Shown: positions 51,438 to 58,941 of the stretch, piece after piece | Layout: the number at the start of each line of letters is the position of its first letter | Numbering within the stretch: the first letter of the stretch is position 1 | Source: Actinophytocola sp044466355 | GTDB lineage: Bacteria; Actinomycetota; Actinomycetes; Mycobacteriales; Pseudonocardiaceae | Reading direction: 5' to 3' | Length of the DNA: 64,000 nt | Assembly (NCBI RefSeq): GCF_044466355.1 | Contig: NZ_JBITMQ010000002.1 | Location: forward strand, 186,001-250,000 | The notes under the pieces: model-generated | The model's input: only the letters and a program-made list of their open reading frames with translations | What the model was told of the DNA's origin: nothing | Database searches by the model: none | Position numbers and translations under genes: made by a program

Positions 51438-52286
51438 TCAGGCGAACCGGTTCCGCGCCGACGCGATGGTGTACGCGACGAGCAGCGCACACGACGCGGC
51501 GATGCCCGCCACCACGGGCGCGACCCCGGTGAACGGTGCGGCGAGCGGGAGCAGCAGGACGACCGTGGCGCAGGACAGCACAACACGCACCACGGGCCGC
51601 GGCACGAGCGGTACGGTGACCAGCCACAGCAACACGAGGAACACGCCCGTCGGCAACGCGACCTCCAGGCCGGCGCCGAGCACCGCGAGCGCGGCGAAGA
51701 TCCCGTAGTGGCCGTAGCCCCACAGGTAGGACCGGCGGCGGCGGTCGGCCAGGCCCTCCCCGGCGGGCTCCAGGAAGTACAGCCACCACAACGCGAACAG
51801 CAGCACGAGACCACAGACCGCGATCGTCACGAACGAGCCGCCGATCGCCGCCGACTCGAGCGCCCCGCGCACGCCCGTGATCGCGGCGAGCACGCTCTCG
51901 CCGAGCAGGATGATCGTGAACAGGCCGTAGCGTTCGGCGATGTGGTGCGGATGCCAGTTCGTGGGGCCGGGGCGTTCCGCCCACCTCGGCACCGCGAGCT
52001 CGGCGACGGCCAGGCCCACGAAGGACAGCGGCTGCCCGATCGCCGACAGGGCACCGGCCTCGGCGAGGACGAGCCGTGCGACCCAGCCGACCTGCATGAC
52101 GCCGATGCCGGTGGCGTAGCGCACCGCGGTCCGCCTGCGCGCCCGGTCCTCGACGCCCGCCCGCAGCCACTGGCTGACGAGCCCGAGCCGCATCACGAGG
52201 TACCCGGCGGTGACGGCCAGGTAGTCGCCGTCGGCCGCGGCGGGCACGCCCGCGGCGAGCACCAGCACCCCGGCCATCTGCACCAT
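51438..52286 (-). CDS. LtrA-family membrane protein, N-terminally short
   Basis: 282 residues, about eight membrane helices. LtrA family marks are ERYGLFTIILLGESVLAAI, the WWLYF motif and YGHYGIFAAL. Family members are about 100 residues longer and start with a helix containing ELFFDLVFV, which is absent. Upstream in-frame bases encode ALSQLTRPTEERRR, which may be the deletion scar. The ECF41-type promoter at 52374-52348 would start transcription near 52340, leaving ATG 52286 as the first usable start, with no clear Shine-Dalgarno sequence. It may be a functional short form or a decayed gene. Confidence 0.7.
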   Translation of the reverse strand: MVQMAGVLVLAAGVPAAADGDYLAVTAGYLVMRLGLVSQWLRAGVEDRARRRTAVRYATGIGVMQVGWVARLVLAEAGALSAIGQPLSFVGLAVAELAVPRWAERPGPTNWHPHHIAERYGLFTIILLGESVLAAITGVRGALESAAIGGSFVTIAVCGLVLLFALWWLYFLEPAGEGLADRRRRSYLWGYGHYGIFAALAVLGAGLEVALPTGVFLVLLWLVTVPLVPRPVVRVVLSCATVVLLLPLAAPFTGVAPVVAGIAASCALLVAYTIASARNRFA

Positions 52287-52347
52287 GGTCAGCAGCCGGT
52301 GTTCGTCGCCGGCACGGCGTCGCTCCTCGGTCGGTCGCGTGAGCTGA

Positions 52348-52374
52348 GACAGGGCAGCGTCGCGATGTGTGACA
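52348..52374 (-). promoter_or_regulatory. ECF41-type promoter for the LtrA-like gene
   Basis: Minus strand: TGTCACA (52374-52368), 16 bases, TGTC (52351-52348) continuing TCAGCT. Same architecture and downstream AGCT as the two plus-strand copies. Confidence 0.65.
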
Positions 52375-52397
52375 GGTACGAGAAATCCCGCTGTGGC

Positions 52398-52424
52398 TGT
52401 CACAGCCCGCCGGGTTGTCCTGTC
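52398..52424 (+). promoter_or_regulatory. ECF41-type promoter for the oxidoreductase-cupin operon
   Basis: TGTCACA (52398-52404), 16 bases, TGTC (52421-52424) continuing TGAGCT. The described ECF41 consensus is TGTCACA-N16-CGTC. The transcript would start near 52432, 50 bases before ATG 52482. Confidence 0.72.
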
Positions 52425-52481
52425 TGAGCTGGCGACCGGGTGCCGAACGCATCCGGCGGGACAGCGAGGAAGGGGTTCGCG

Positions 52482-53222
52482 ATGAAGATCGTGGTAGTCG
52501 GCGGTACCGGGCTGATCGGGTCGAAACTCGTGCGGGGGTTCGTCGAGCACGGCCACGAGGCGGTGGCCGCCGCCCCGAGCACCGGGGTGAACACGCTCAC
52601 CGGCGAGGGCGTCGCCGACGCGGTGGCCGGCGCGGACGTGGTGGTCGACGTGTCGAACTCACCGTCCTTCGAGGACGAGGCGGTGATGGCGTTCTTCGAG
52701 ACGTCCACCCGCACACTGCTCGCGGCGGAGGCGGAGGCCGGTGTGGGCCACCACGTCGCGCTTTCCGTGGTGGGCACGGAACGGTTGCAGGACAGCGGGT
52801 ACTTCCGCGCCAAGCAGGCTCAGGAGACGCTGATCGAGAAGTCGCCGGTCCCCTACTCGATCGTGCACGCGACGCAGTTCTTCGAGTTCGTGCCCCGGAT
52901 CGCCGACGAGGCCACCGCGGACGGCACGGTGCGGCTGGCGCCGGTGTACTTCCAGCCCATGGCGAGCGACGACGTCGCGGCCGCGGTCGGCCGGATCGCC
53001 GTGGGCGAACCGGTGCGCGGGCGCGTCGAGATCGCCGGCCCGGAACGGTTCCGCATGGACGAGTTCTTCACCGAGATCCTCGCCGCCCAGGGCGACCCTC
53101 GAGTGGTCGTCGCCGACCCGGAGGCCCGCTACTTCGGCGTGGTGCCCGGCGAGCGGACGCTGGTGCCCGGCGACGGCGCGACACTCGGCACGATCCGCTA
53201 CCGCGACTGGGCCGGGAAGTAG
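52482..53222 (+). CDS. NmrA-type NAD(P)-binding oxidoreductase
   Basis: 246 residues, atypical SDR of the NmrA/HSCARG type with GGTGLIG (7-13) at the cofactor site and no Tyr-x-x-x-Lys pair. GAGGAAGGGG lies upstream of ATG 52482. COE-type oxidoreductases are the typical targets of ECF41 sigma factors, and one such promoter precedes it. The cupin gene follows after 8 bases. Probably a redox sensor or quinone/enone reductase; substrate unknown. Confidence 0.85.
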   Translation: MKIVVVGGTGLIGSKLVRGFVEHGHEAVAAAPSTGVNTLTGEGVADAVAGADVVVDVSNSPSFEDEAVMAFFETSTRTLLAAEAEAGVGHHVALSVVGTERLQDSGYFRAKQAQETLIEKSPVPYSIVHATQFFEFVPRIADEATADGTVRLAPVYFQPMASDDVAAAVGRIAVGEPVRGRVEIAGPERFRMDEFFTEILAAQGDPRVVVADPEARYFGVVPGERTLVPGDGATLGTIRYRDWAGK

Positions 53223-53230
53223 GGGCCGCG

Positions 53231-53656
53231 ATGCCCGAGCAGACAACGCGGTCCACCGCGTGGCAGACCGCGCTCACCACGCTGCAGGACGTGGCGCCGC
53301 CGTTCATCCCGGCGGGCGCGCACGGCATGACGGTGGTCATCGAGTACCCGCCCGGTGATCCCGGCGCCCCGCCGCACCGGCACTCCGGTCCCGCCTTCGG
53401 TTACGTGCTGGAGGGAGAGATGCTGTTCGAGCTGGAAGGCGAGCCGCCCCGCGTGCTGCGGGCGGGCGAGGCGTTCTGGGAGCCGGGCGGCGACGTCATC
53501 CACTACCAGGACGGCAACAACCGTGCCGACGTCGCGCTGCGGTTCACCGTCACGATGCTGTTCGCCCCGGACCAGCCGATGTTCACGCTGGTGGATGAGG
53601 CCGAGTTGGCGCAGCGCCGCGATCGCCGCGCACACGCGGGCACGGAGGAGTCCTGA
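53231..53656 (+). CDS. cupin-domain protein
   Basis: 141 residues. Cupin motif 1 is PHRHSGPAFGYVLEGEMLFE (two His and Glu) and motif 2 is PGGDVIHYQDGNN (His). Such proteins bind a metal ion. It is in one unit with the NmrA-type gene under an ECF41-type promoter and may be a dioxygenase or a small-molecule stress protein. Confidence 0.82.
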   Translation: MPEQTTRSTAWQTALTTLQDVAPPFIPAGAHGMTVVIEYPPGDPGAPPHRHSGPAFGYVLEGEMLFELEGEPPRVLRAGEAFWEPGGDVIHYQDGNNRADVALRFTVTMLFAPDQPMFTLVDEAELAQRRDRRAHAGTEES

Positions 53657-53730
53657 GCGATCCCGGGCGAACCGACCACCGTCGACCCGCCAGGCATCCG
53701 CCCACCCGGGGAACGCGGGTAGCGCACCGC

Positions 53731-53757
53731 TGTCACACGCGGCGCGGCTGCCCTGTC
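53731..53757 (+). promoter_or_regulatory. ECF41-type autoregulatory promoter
   Basis: TGTCACA (53731-53737), 16 bases, TGTC (53754-53757) continuing ATAGCT. It lies 73 bases before the sigma-factor start, as expected for autoregulation. Confidence 0.72.
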
Positions 53758-53830
53758 ATAGCTGTCCGAAAGGCCGTCGGCGGATACTTCCCGTCGGCGG
53801 CGACACAGCGGCCGGACAGGGGCGACGATC

Positions 53831-54721
53831 GTGGCGGACACCGCTGGGCCAGGCGGTCTCGAACAGGCGACGGCGGTGTTCGCGCAGGTGCGGCCGCGCC
53901 TGTTCGGGATCGCGTACCGCATGCTGGGCAGCGCGTCGGACGCCGAGGACCTGGTGCAGGACGTGTGGGTCCGCTGGCAGACCTACACCGACCGCGCCTC
54001 GGTGACCAACCCGGCCGCGTTCCTGGCGACCACGACCACGCGGCTCGCCATCAACGCCACCCAGACCGCGCGGGTCCGCCGGGAGACCTACATCGGCCCG
54101 TGGCTGCCGGAACCCGTCGACACGAGCGCCGACCCGCACCTCGGTGCCGAGCGCGGTGAGGCGCTGGGGTTCGCGGTGCTCCTGCTGCTGGAGCGCCTGA
54201 CCCCCAGCGAACGCGCCGCGTACGTGCTGCGGGAGGCGTTCGACTACCCGTACGGGCAGATCGCGGACATCCTCCAGGCCAGCGAACCCGCGGTGCGGCA
54301 GCTGGTGAGCAGGGCGCGCAAGCACGTGGCCGGTGGCCGCCGCACCCCGGTGACCGGCGGCCGGCAACGCGCGCTGCTGACCGCGTTCGTCTCCGCCGCC
54401 CGCGCGGGCGACCTGGCCGCGCTGGAGGCGGTCCTCGCCGCCGACGTGGTCAGCTACTCCGACGGCGGCGGTGCCGTGCGTGCCTCCCGCATCCCGGTCG
54501 TCGGCAGGCTGAGGGTCGCGAAGTACCACCGCGCGTTCGCGGACCGGTTCTGGGCGGGGGTCGACGTGTCGTGGGGGACGACGAACGGGCAGGCGGCCGC
54601 GCTGCTCAGCAACGGCGGCACGGTGTTCGCGGTGCTCACCGTCACCGCGTCGGCCGAGGGCATCGACCGGGTGCTCTGGATGATGAACCCGGACAAGCTC
54701 ACGGCGGCGGGCCGTGTCTGA
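53831..54721 (+). CDS. ECF41-type sigma factor (SigJ-like) with SnoaL-like C-terminal domain
   Basis: 296 residues: sigma region 2 (RLFGIAYRMLGSASDAEDLV), sigma region 4 (YPYGQIADILQASEPAVRQL) and a C-terminal NTF2/SnoaL-like domain with the group-specific DGGG and NPDKL motifs. That domain replaces a separate anti-sigma factor. GTG 53831 is supported by family length. An ECF41-type promoter lies upstream, and two more precede LtrA and oxidoreductase genes nearby, so it very probably controls itself and them. It overlaps the sigma4-less paralogue by 8 bases. Confidence 0.9.
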   Translation: MADTAGPGGLEQATAVFAQVRPRLFGIAYRMLGSASDAEDLVQDVWVRWQTYTDRASVTNPAAFLATTTTRLAINATQTARVRRETYIGPWLPEPVDTSADPHLGAERGEALGFAVLLLLERLTPSERAAYVLREAFDYPYGQIADILQASEPAVRQLVSRARKHVAGGRRTPVTGGRQRALLTAFVSAARAGDLAALEAVLAADVVSYSDGGGAVRASRIPVVGRLRVAKYHRAFADRFWAGVDVSWGTTNGQAAALLSNGGTVFAVLTVTASAEGIDRVLWMMNPDKLTAAGRV

Positions 54722-55379
54722 CGCCGGTGCCGAGTCACTGGCGGAGATGCTCGACGAACGGCGGCACCTGCTCGGGATCGCGATGTGGTTGTTCGACTCG
54801 GCGGGCACCGCGGAGTGGCTCGTCCAGGAGACCTACCGCCGCTGGTACGCACTCGGCGACGACGACCGCGCCGGCGTTCTGTCGCCGCGGGCGTGGCTGA
54901 CGCGGGCCGCGGCGGAGATCTCCCTGGAACTGCTCGACCCCGACCGCCCGAGGACGGCGGCCCCGGCCCTGCCCGGGCCGGTGCACGTGCCCCCGCCGGT
55001 GCTCCCGTCCGACGCGGCCGCGCACGACCGGGCCACCCGCCGGTTCGCCGCCGCCTGCGACGCGGGCGACAGCGCGGCGCTCGCCGTGTTGCTCGCCAAC
55101 GACGCGGTGGTCGTGTGCGACGGCGGCGGGAAGGTACGTGCGCCGGTCCGGCCGATCCGGGGCGCGTGGGAGGTCGCCCGGTTCGTCGCGGCGCTGCTGT
55201 CGGGACGGGCCGGTGCGGTGCTGGCCGTCGAACCCGTCAACGGCCGCACCGGGCTGACGCTGCGCCGCGCGGGCCGCGCCGTCGCCGTGGCGACCGTGAG
55301 CGTCGCCGGAACCCAGGTCACCGCGGTGTGGATCGTCCTCAACCCGGACAAGCTGCGGAGCTGGCACCGCGGCGGCTGA
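54714..55379 (+). CDS. sigma4-less ECF41 paralogue (sigma2 remnant plus SnoaL-like domain)
   Basis: 221 residues. Residues 9-75 align with sigma region 2 of its neighbours (ERRHLLGIAMWLFDSAGTAE, then WLVQETYRRWYALG). The whole region 4 and linker are missing. The C-terminal half keeps the ECF41 domain with DGGGK and NPDKL. It overlaps the sigma gene by 8 bases, so the pair is co-translated. It cannot be a normal sigma factor; it may modulate its partner, or may be a decaying duplicate that has stayed in frame. Confidence 0.75.
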   Translation: MSDAGAESLAEMLDERRHLLGIAMWLFDSAGTAEWLVQETYRRWYALGDDDRAGVLSPRAWLTRAAAEISLELLDPDRPRTAAPALPGPVHVPPPVLPSDAAAHDRATRRFAAACDAGDSAALAVLLANDAVVVCDGGGKVRAPVRPIRGAWEVARFVAALLSGRAGAVLAVEPVNGRTGLTLRRAGRAVAVATVSVAGTQVTAVWIVLNPDKLRSWHRGG

Positions 55380-55382
55380 GGC

Positions 55383-56264
55383 CTACGTCCAGGGGCGGAG
55401 TTTCTCCGGGTTCAGCACCGCCCAGATCCGCGTGATCCGGTCGTCGGTGATGTCGAACGCCAGCACCGCCACGGTTCTGCCGTTCAGTCGCGCCGCCAGG
55501 CCGGGCTGGCCGTTGACCGTGCGTTCCACGAGCACCGCCTCGGGCAGCGCGCCCATGCGTTCGACGAAGAAGCGGGCGATCGGTTCGGCGCCCTGGACGG
55601 GGTGGGGCAGCGCGGAGGCGAGGCCGCCGCCGTCGCCGACGGCGGTGACGCTCGGGTCGAGGAGGCCGACCAGGGCGTCGATGTCCGCGGACTGCCACGC
55701 CTGTTTGAAGTCGCGGACCACCTCGGCGCGGCGGGCGGCGGGGGTCGCGGGCACCTCCAGCGAGGTGACGCGGCGGCGGGCCGACGACGCCAGCTGGCGG
55801 CACGCCGCCGGGGTGCGGCCCACGACCTCGGCCACCTCCGCGAAGGAGTACCGGAACACGTCGTGCAGCACGAACGCCACGCGCTCGGCCGGGGTCATCG
55901 ACTCCAGCACCACGAGGAACGCCATGGTGACCGACTCGTCGAGGGTGATCCGGTCGGCCGGGTCGGCGCCGCCCGCCCACTCGGTGTGCTCGGGCACCGG
56001 TTCCGGGAGCCACTCGCCGACGTAGCGTTCGCGGCGGACCCGTGCCGAGCGGAGCAGGTCGAGGCAGATGCGGCCGGCGACCGTCGTCAGCCACGCACCG
56101 GGTGAGGCGACGGCCTCCTGCTCGCGGGCCGACATCGCGTACCAGCGGGCGTAGGTCTCCTGCACGACGTCCTCCGCGTCGGCGAGGGAGCCGAGCAGCC
56201 GGTACGCGAGGTTGATCAGCTGACGCCGTTCGCTCATGACCGCGCTCAGGGCCGGGTCGCTCAT
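55383..56264 (-). CDS. second ECF41-type sigma factor
   Basis: 293 residues: region 2 (RRQLINLAYRLLGSLADAED, VVQETYARWYAM), region 4 (RYSFAEVAEVVGRTPAACRQ) and the C-terminal domain with DGGGL and NPEKL. ATG 56264 is preceded by GAGGAGAGGAG. It converges on the other sigma operon (3-base gap) and diverges from a DoxX gene with a 12-bp palindrome between. No TGTCACA motif was found upstream, so its promoter specificity or regulation differs from the first ECF41 factor. Confidence 0.9.
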   Translation of the reverse strand: MSDPALSAVMSERRQLINLAYRLLGSLADAEDVVQETYARWYAMSAREQEAVASPGAWLTTVAGRICLDLLRSARVRRERYVGEWLPEPVPEHTEWAGGADPADRITLDESVTMAFLVVLESMTPAERVAFVLHDVFRYSFAEVAEVVGRTPAACRQLASSARRRVTSLEVPATPAARRAEVVRDFKQAWQSADIDALVGLLDPSVTAVGDGGGLASALPHPVQGAEPIARFFVERMGALPEAVLVERTVNGQPGLAARLNGRTVAVLAFDITDDRITRIWAVLNPEKLRPWT

Positions 56265-56309
56265 CGCGCTCCTCTCCTCGTCCGGGTCGACGGGGCGGCG
56301 CCCCGGAAC

Positions 56310-56321
56310 GTCAGGCCTGAC
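56310..56321. promoter_or_regulatory. 12-bp palindrome between sigma factor and DoxX genes
   Basis: GTCAGGCCTGAC is a perfect palindrome, placed centrally between divergent starts (46 and 30 bases away). Each half, with flanking bases, resembles the TGTCA core of an ECF41 -35, but no CGTC at 16 bases was found. Confidence 0.35.
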
Positions 56322-56350
56322 ATTACGACGGGCCATCTCGTCGGGTAGGC

Positions 56351-56734
56351 ATGAACATCACCCTGTGGGTCGTCGCGGGCCTGCTCGCCGCGATCTTCCT
56401 GATGAGCGGCCTCGCGAAGCTGGCCCAGTCCAAGGAGAAGCTGGTCGCCTCCCCGACGGGAGCGGCCCTCGCCGGGTACAGCCCGGGCGCCATCAAGGGC
56501 ATCGGCACGGCCGAGGTGCTCGGCGCGGTCGGGCTGGTGCTGCCCGCCGTGGTCGACATCGCACCCGTGCTGGTGCCCCTGGCGGGCGTGGGCCTGGTGG
56601 CGCTGATGGTCGGCGCGATCGCCACGCACCTGCGCCGCGACGAGGCGAAGGTGATCGCGATGCCGCTCGTGCTGCTCGTGCTGTCCGCGCTCGTGGCGTG
56701 GGGCCGTTTCGGCCCGTACTCGTTCACCGGCTGA
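56351..56734 (+). CDS. DoxX-family membrane protein
   Basis: 127 residues with four membrane helices (LWVVAGLLAAIFLMSGLAKL, GTAEVLGAVGLVLPAVVDIA, and two more) and the FLMSGLAKL signature of DoxX-like proteins, which act with thiol or quinone redox partners in stress defence. Divergent from an ECF41 sigma gene, a common arrangement, and so probably its target. Confidence 0.8.
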   Translation: MNITLWVVAGLLAAIFLMSGLAKLAQSKEKLVASPTGAALAGYSPGAIKGIGTAEVLGAVGLVLPAVVDIAPVLVPLAGVGLVALMVGAIATHLRRDEAKVIAMPLVLLVLSALVAWGRFGPYSFTG

Positions 56735-56739
56735 CGGGG

Positions 56740-57249
56740 TTACGCGTTCGCCGCGAACTCCGCCCTGTTCCACAGCGCGAAGTAGAGGACGTCGGTCCAC
56801 CAGCTCAGGCCGATCGGGTGCTCCGTCCTGCGGTCGCGGGTGTTGTCGAAGCCGTCGTCGAGGACGAGGCCGTGGCAGGCGGCCAGCGGGGAGTCGGCCT
56901 CCTCGCTGGCGGCCTTCGCCAGCACGGCGCCGGCTTCGGCGGGGTCGTCCGGGAGGGCGTCGACGGCGGCGCCCGCGACGCGCAGGGCCGCGCAGAACTT
57001 CGTCAGCCGCGCGTGGCCGGTGTCGAAGTCACCGCTGATGGCGTACAGCCGGGTCCTGCGCTCCGGCGGGTCGTCCTCGAAGCCGTCCGAGATGAGGGAG
57101 GCGCACAGCCGCGGGTCCCCGGACATGAGCACCCGGTAGGAGAACGGGACGGCGTACGGCCATTCCGACAGTCCGGAGATCGTCTCTGGCCGGTCCTCAC
57201 AGGACTCGGGCCGGTTGCCGATGCTGTAGAGGTACGACCGGTTCGCCAT
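56740..57249 (-). CDS. hypothetical protein, 169 residues
   Basis: MANRSYLYSIGNRPESCEDR start, soluble, acidic, with a C-terminal IGLSWWTDVLYFALWNRAEF. ATG 57249 lies 6 bases after minus-strand TAGGAT (57256-57261), so it is probably leaderless. A family of similar proteins probably exists in actinomycetes, but I know no function. It converges on the DoxX gene. Confidence 0.65.
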   Translation of the reverse strand: MANRSYLYSIGNRPESCEDRPETISGLSEWPYAVPFSYRVLMSGDPRLCASLISDGFEDDPPERRTRLYAISGDFDTGHARLTKFCAALRVAGAAVDALPDDPAEAGAVLAKAASEEADSPLAACHGLVLDDGFDNTRDRRTEHPIGLSWWTDVLYFALWNRAEFAANA

Positions 57250-57255
57250 GGTCGG

Positions 57256-57261
57256 ATCCTA
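57256..57261 (-). promoter_or_regulatory. leaderless -10 hexamer for the 169-residue protein gene
   Basis: Minus-strand TAGGAT ends 6 bases before ATG 57249. Confidence 0.5.
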
Positions 57262-57876
57262 CGGTGCGAGCGCGGACGCCAACGGCACCGGCGTGTCCTG
57301 CCCCGGCCACGCGCCGGTCAGGACGGTGCCCGCGAGCGCGACACCCGCGTCGAGGCGGCGGACCACGGTCAGCTCGACGGTGTCGGTGACGATCACGACC
57401 GGGTCGTCACCGCCGACGCGCACGACCGAGCCAACGGCGGGCGCGGTCGCACCCGCGACCGCGGTGCTCGCGACGGCCATGGTGGGTGCCCGCCGTTCCA
57501 CGCCGTCGACGAGTTCCTCGGCCTGGCCGGCGCCGGTGAGGATCGCGTGTGCGAGGACCGCGGCGTAGACCGGGTCGCCGACCGCGTCGTAGACCCAGCG
57601 CGTGCCGAGCACCGAGTGCTCCGCGGTACCGAGCAGCCAGGCGTCCGCACCGGCCAGCGGCGCGGCGCGGTAGGTGAGCGGCACCTGGTGGACCGGCCCG
57701 TCGCCACCGCGGACCAGCATCGTCTCGATCCCGACCGCGCCCGCCGGGTCGTCGAACCGGTACGCGGCCACGCGATCGAGGTCGCCGGACGCGGCGTACC
57801 ACGGCCTGCCGGGCAGCGTGGCGGACAGCAGTTCGAGCTTCGTGGGGGTCAGGGTCGCACGGTGGATCAGCGCCAT
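57259..57876 (-). CDS. maltokinase N-terminal cap-like domain protein
   Basis: 205 residues (MALIHRATLTPTKLELLSAT; YRFDDPAGAVGIETMLVRGG; HSVLGTRWVYDAVGDPVYAA). This matches the stand-alone cap-like domain proteins related to the N-terminus of mycobacterial maltokinase (CG0192-like). There is no kinase domain, so catalysis is not expected. ATG 57876 is 6 bases after TACGAT. Function unknown. Confidence 0.75.
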   Translation of the reverse strand: MALIHRATLTPTKLELLSATLPGRPWYAASGDLDRVAAYRFDDPAGAVGIETMLVRGGDGPVHQVPLTYRAAPLAGADAWLLGTAEHSVLGTRWVYDAVGDPVYAAVLAHAILTGAGQAEELVDGVERRAPTMAVASTAVAGATAPAVGSVVRVGGDDPVVIVTDTVELTVVRRLDAGVALAGTVLTGAWPGQDTPVPLASALAP

Positions 57877-57882
57877 GCGGAC

Positions 57883-57888
57883 ATCGTA
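57883..57888 (-). promoter_or_regulatory. leaderless -10 hexamer for the cap-like domain gene
   Basis: Minus-strand TACGAT ends 6 bases before ATG 57876. Confidence 0.5.
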
Positions 57889-57981
57889 GGGAGGCCTGCC
57901 GCGGAACTCGCCCGTGCGCGCCCGCCGTGGTGTTGAATGTGGCGACGGCACCTGGGGGGCCAGGTGAAAGAAGGACCCACA

Positions 57982-58866
57982 ATGCGAAAACTGTCCACAG
58001 CGGCGCTCGGCTCGTCCGCCGCTGCCGTCGCGTTGGTCATGGCCGGGGCGGCCCCCGCCGGTGCGATCAACTCGTACAACGCGACACCGGCGCCGGAGCG
58101 GACCGAGGTCGGTGCGCTCGTCGCCACCTGGGACAACGACGACGACCCGACCACGCCCGACCGGGTGGACTGGGTCTGCTCGGGCACGATGGTCGACGCC
58201 GACACCTTCCTGACGGCCGCGCACTGCACCGCGCCCTTCACGTGGCCCGCGAACGTCCGGTTCTACGTCTCGCTGGACCAGGACGTGCAGACCGGTCTCG
58301 ACGACGCCGCCGAGGCGCACCCCGGTGACCCGGCGGCCGTCGCGCGGGCGGTCGGCGTCGAGGGCGTCGCGCACACCGAGGCCGGCTACCCGGGCAACTC
58401 CGCGGACTCGCACGACATCGCGGTGGTCGAGGTGCCCGCCGCGCAGATGGCGGCGCGCTGGTCGTTCACGCCCGCCACGCTGCCGACCGCCGGCCGCCTC
58501 GACGAACTCGGCCCGCGGGGGCTCGACGCCACCGACTTCGTCGTGGCCGGGTACGGCACCCAGGAGGCGCGGCGCGGCCCCGGCGGCCACACCCACCCCG
58601 GCGGCGGAGTCCGCATGAAGGCACCGGAGTCGTTCGACGCGCTCAACAAGACGTGGCTGCGGCTCGCGATGACCGCGCCGCAGGGCAACGGCGGCGCCTG
58701 CTACGGCGACTCGGGCGGCCCCAACTTCGCGGTGCTCGACGGCGAGCTGGTGCTCGTCGCGACCACGATCACCGGCGACGCCCCGTGCTACGCCACGAAC
58801 GTCGTCTACCGGACCGACACCCCGACCGCCCGGACGTTCCTCGCGCCGTTCGTCGACCTGCCGTAG
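57982..58866 (+). CDS. secreted trypsin-like serine protease
   Basis: 294 residues. Signal peptide MRKLSTAALGSSAAAVALVM ... APAGA, cleaved near residue 28. Triad: His in LTAAHCT, Asp in SHDIAVVE, Ser in GDSGGP. It has four cysteines, two of them near His and Ser as in S1 proteases. Ribosome binding site AAAGAAGGA. Extracellular endopeptidase; specificity not inferred. Transcribed alone ahead of another exported enzyme. Confidence 0.87.
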   Translation: MRKLSTAALGSSAAAVALVMAGAAPAGAINSYNATPAPERTEVGALVATWDNDDDPTTPDRVDWVCSGTMVDADTFLTAAHCTAPFTWPANVRFYVSLDQDVQTGLDDAAEAHPGDPAAVARAVGVEGVAHTEAGYPGNSADSHDIAVVEVPAAQMAARWSFTPATLPTAGRLDELGPRGLDATDFVVAGYGTQEARRGPGGHTHPGGGVRMKAPESFDALNKTWLRLAMTAPQGNGGACYGDSGGPNFAVLDGELVLVATTITGDAPCYATNVVYRTDTPTARTFLAPFVDLP

Positions 58867-58941
58867 CGCCGAAACCACCACGGACACTGTGACACTCTGA
58901 CAGAATTCGTCCCACCGAGTTGTCGGGAGAAAGGGACATCC

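Noticed and set aside
58884..58912. A fourth ECF41 promoter before the EEP-fold gene (TGTGACA ... CGTC)
   Set aside because: The first element is TGTGACA on this strand and the spacer is 13, not 16. On the minus strand TGTCACA has no CGTC/TGTC at 16 bases.
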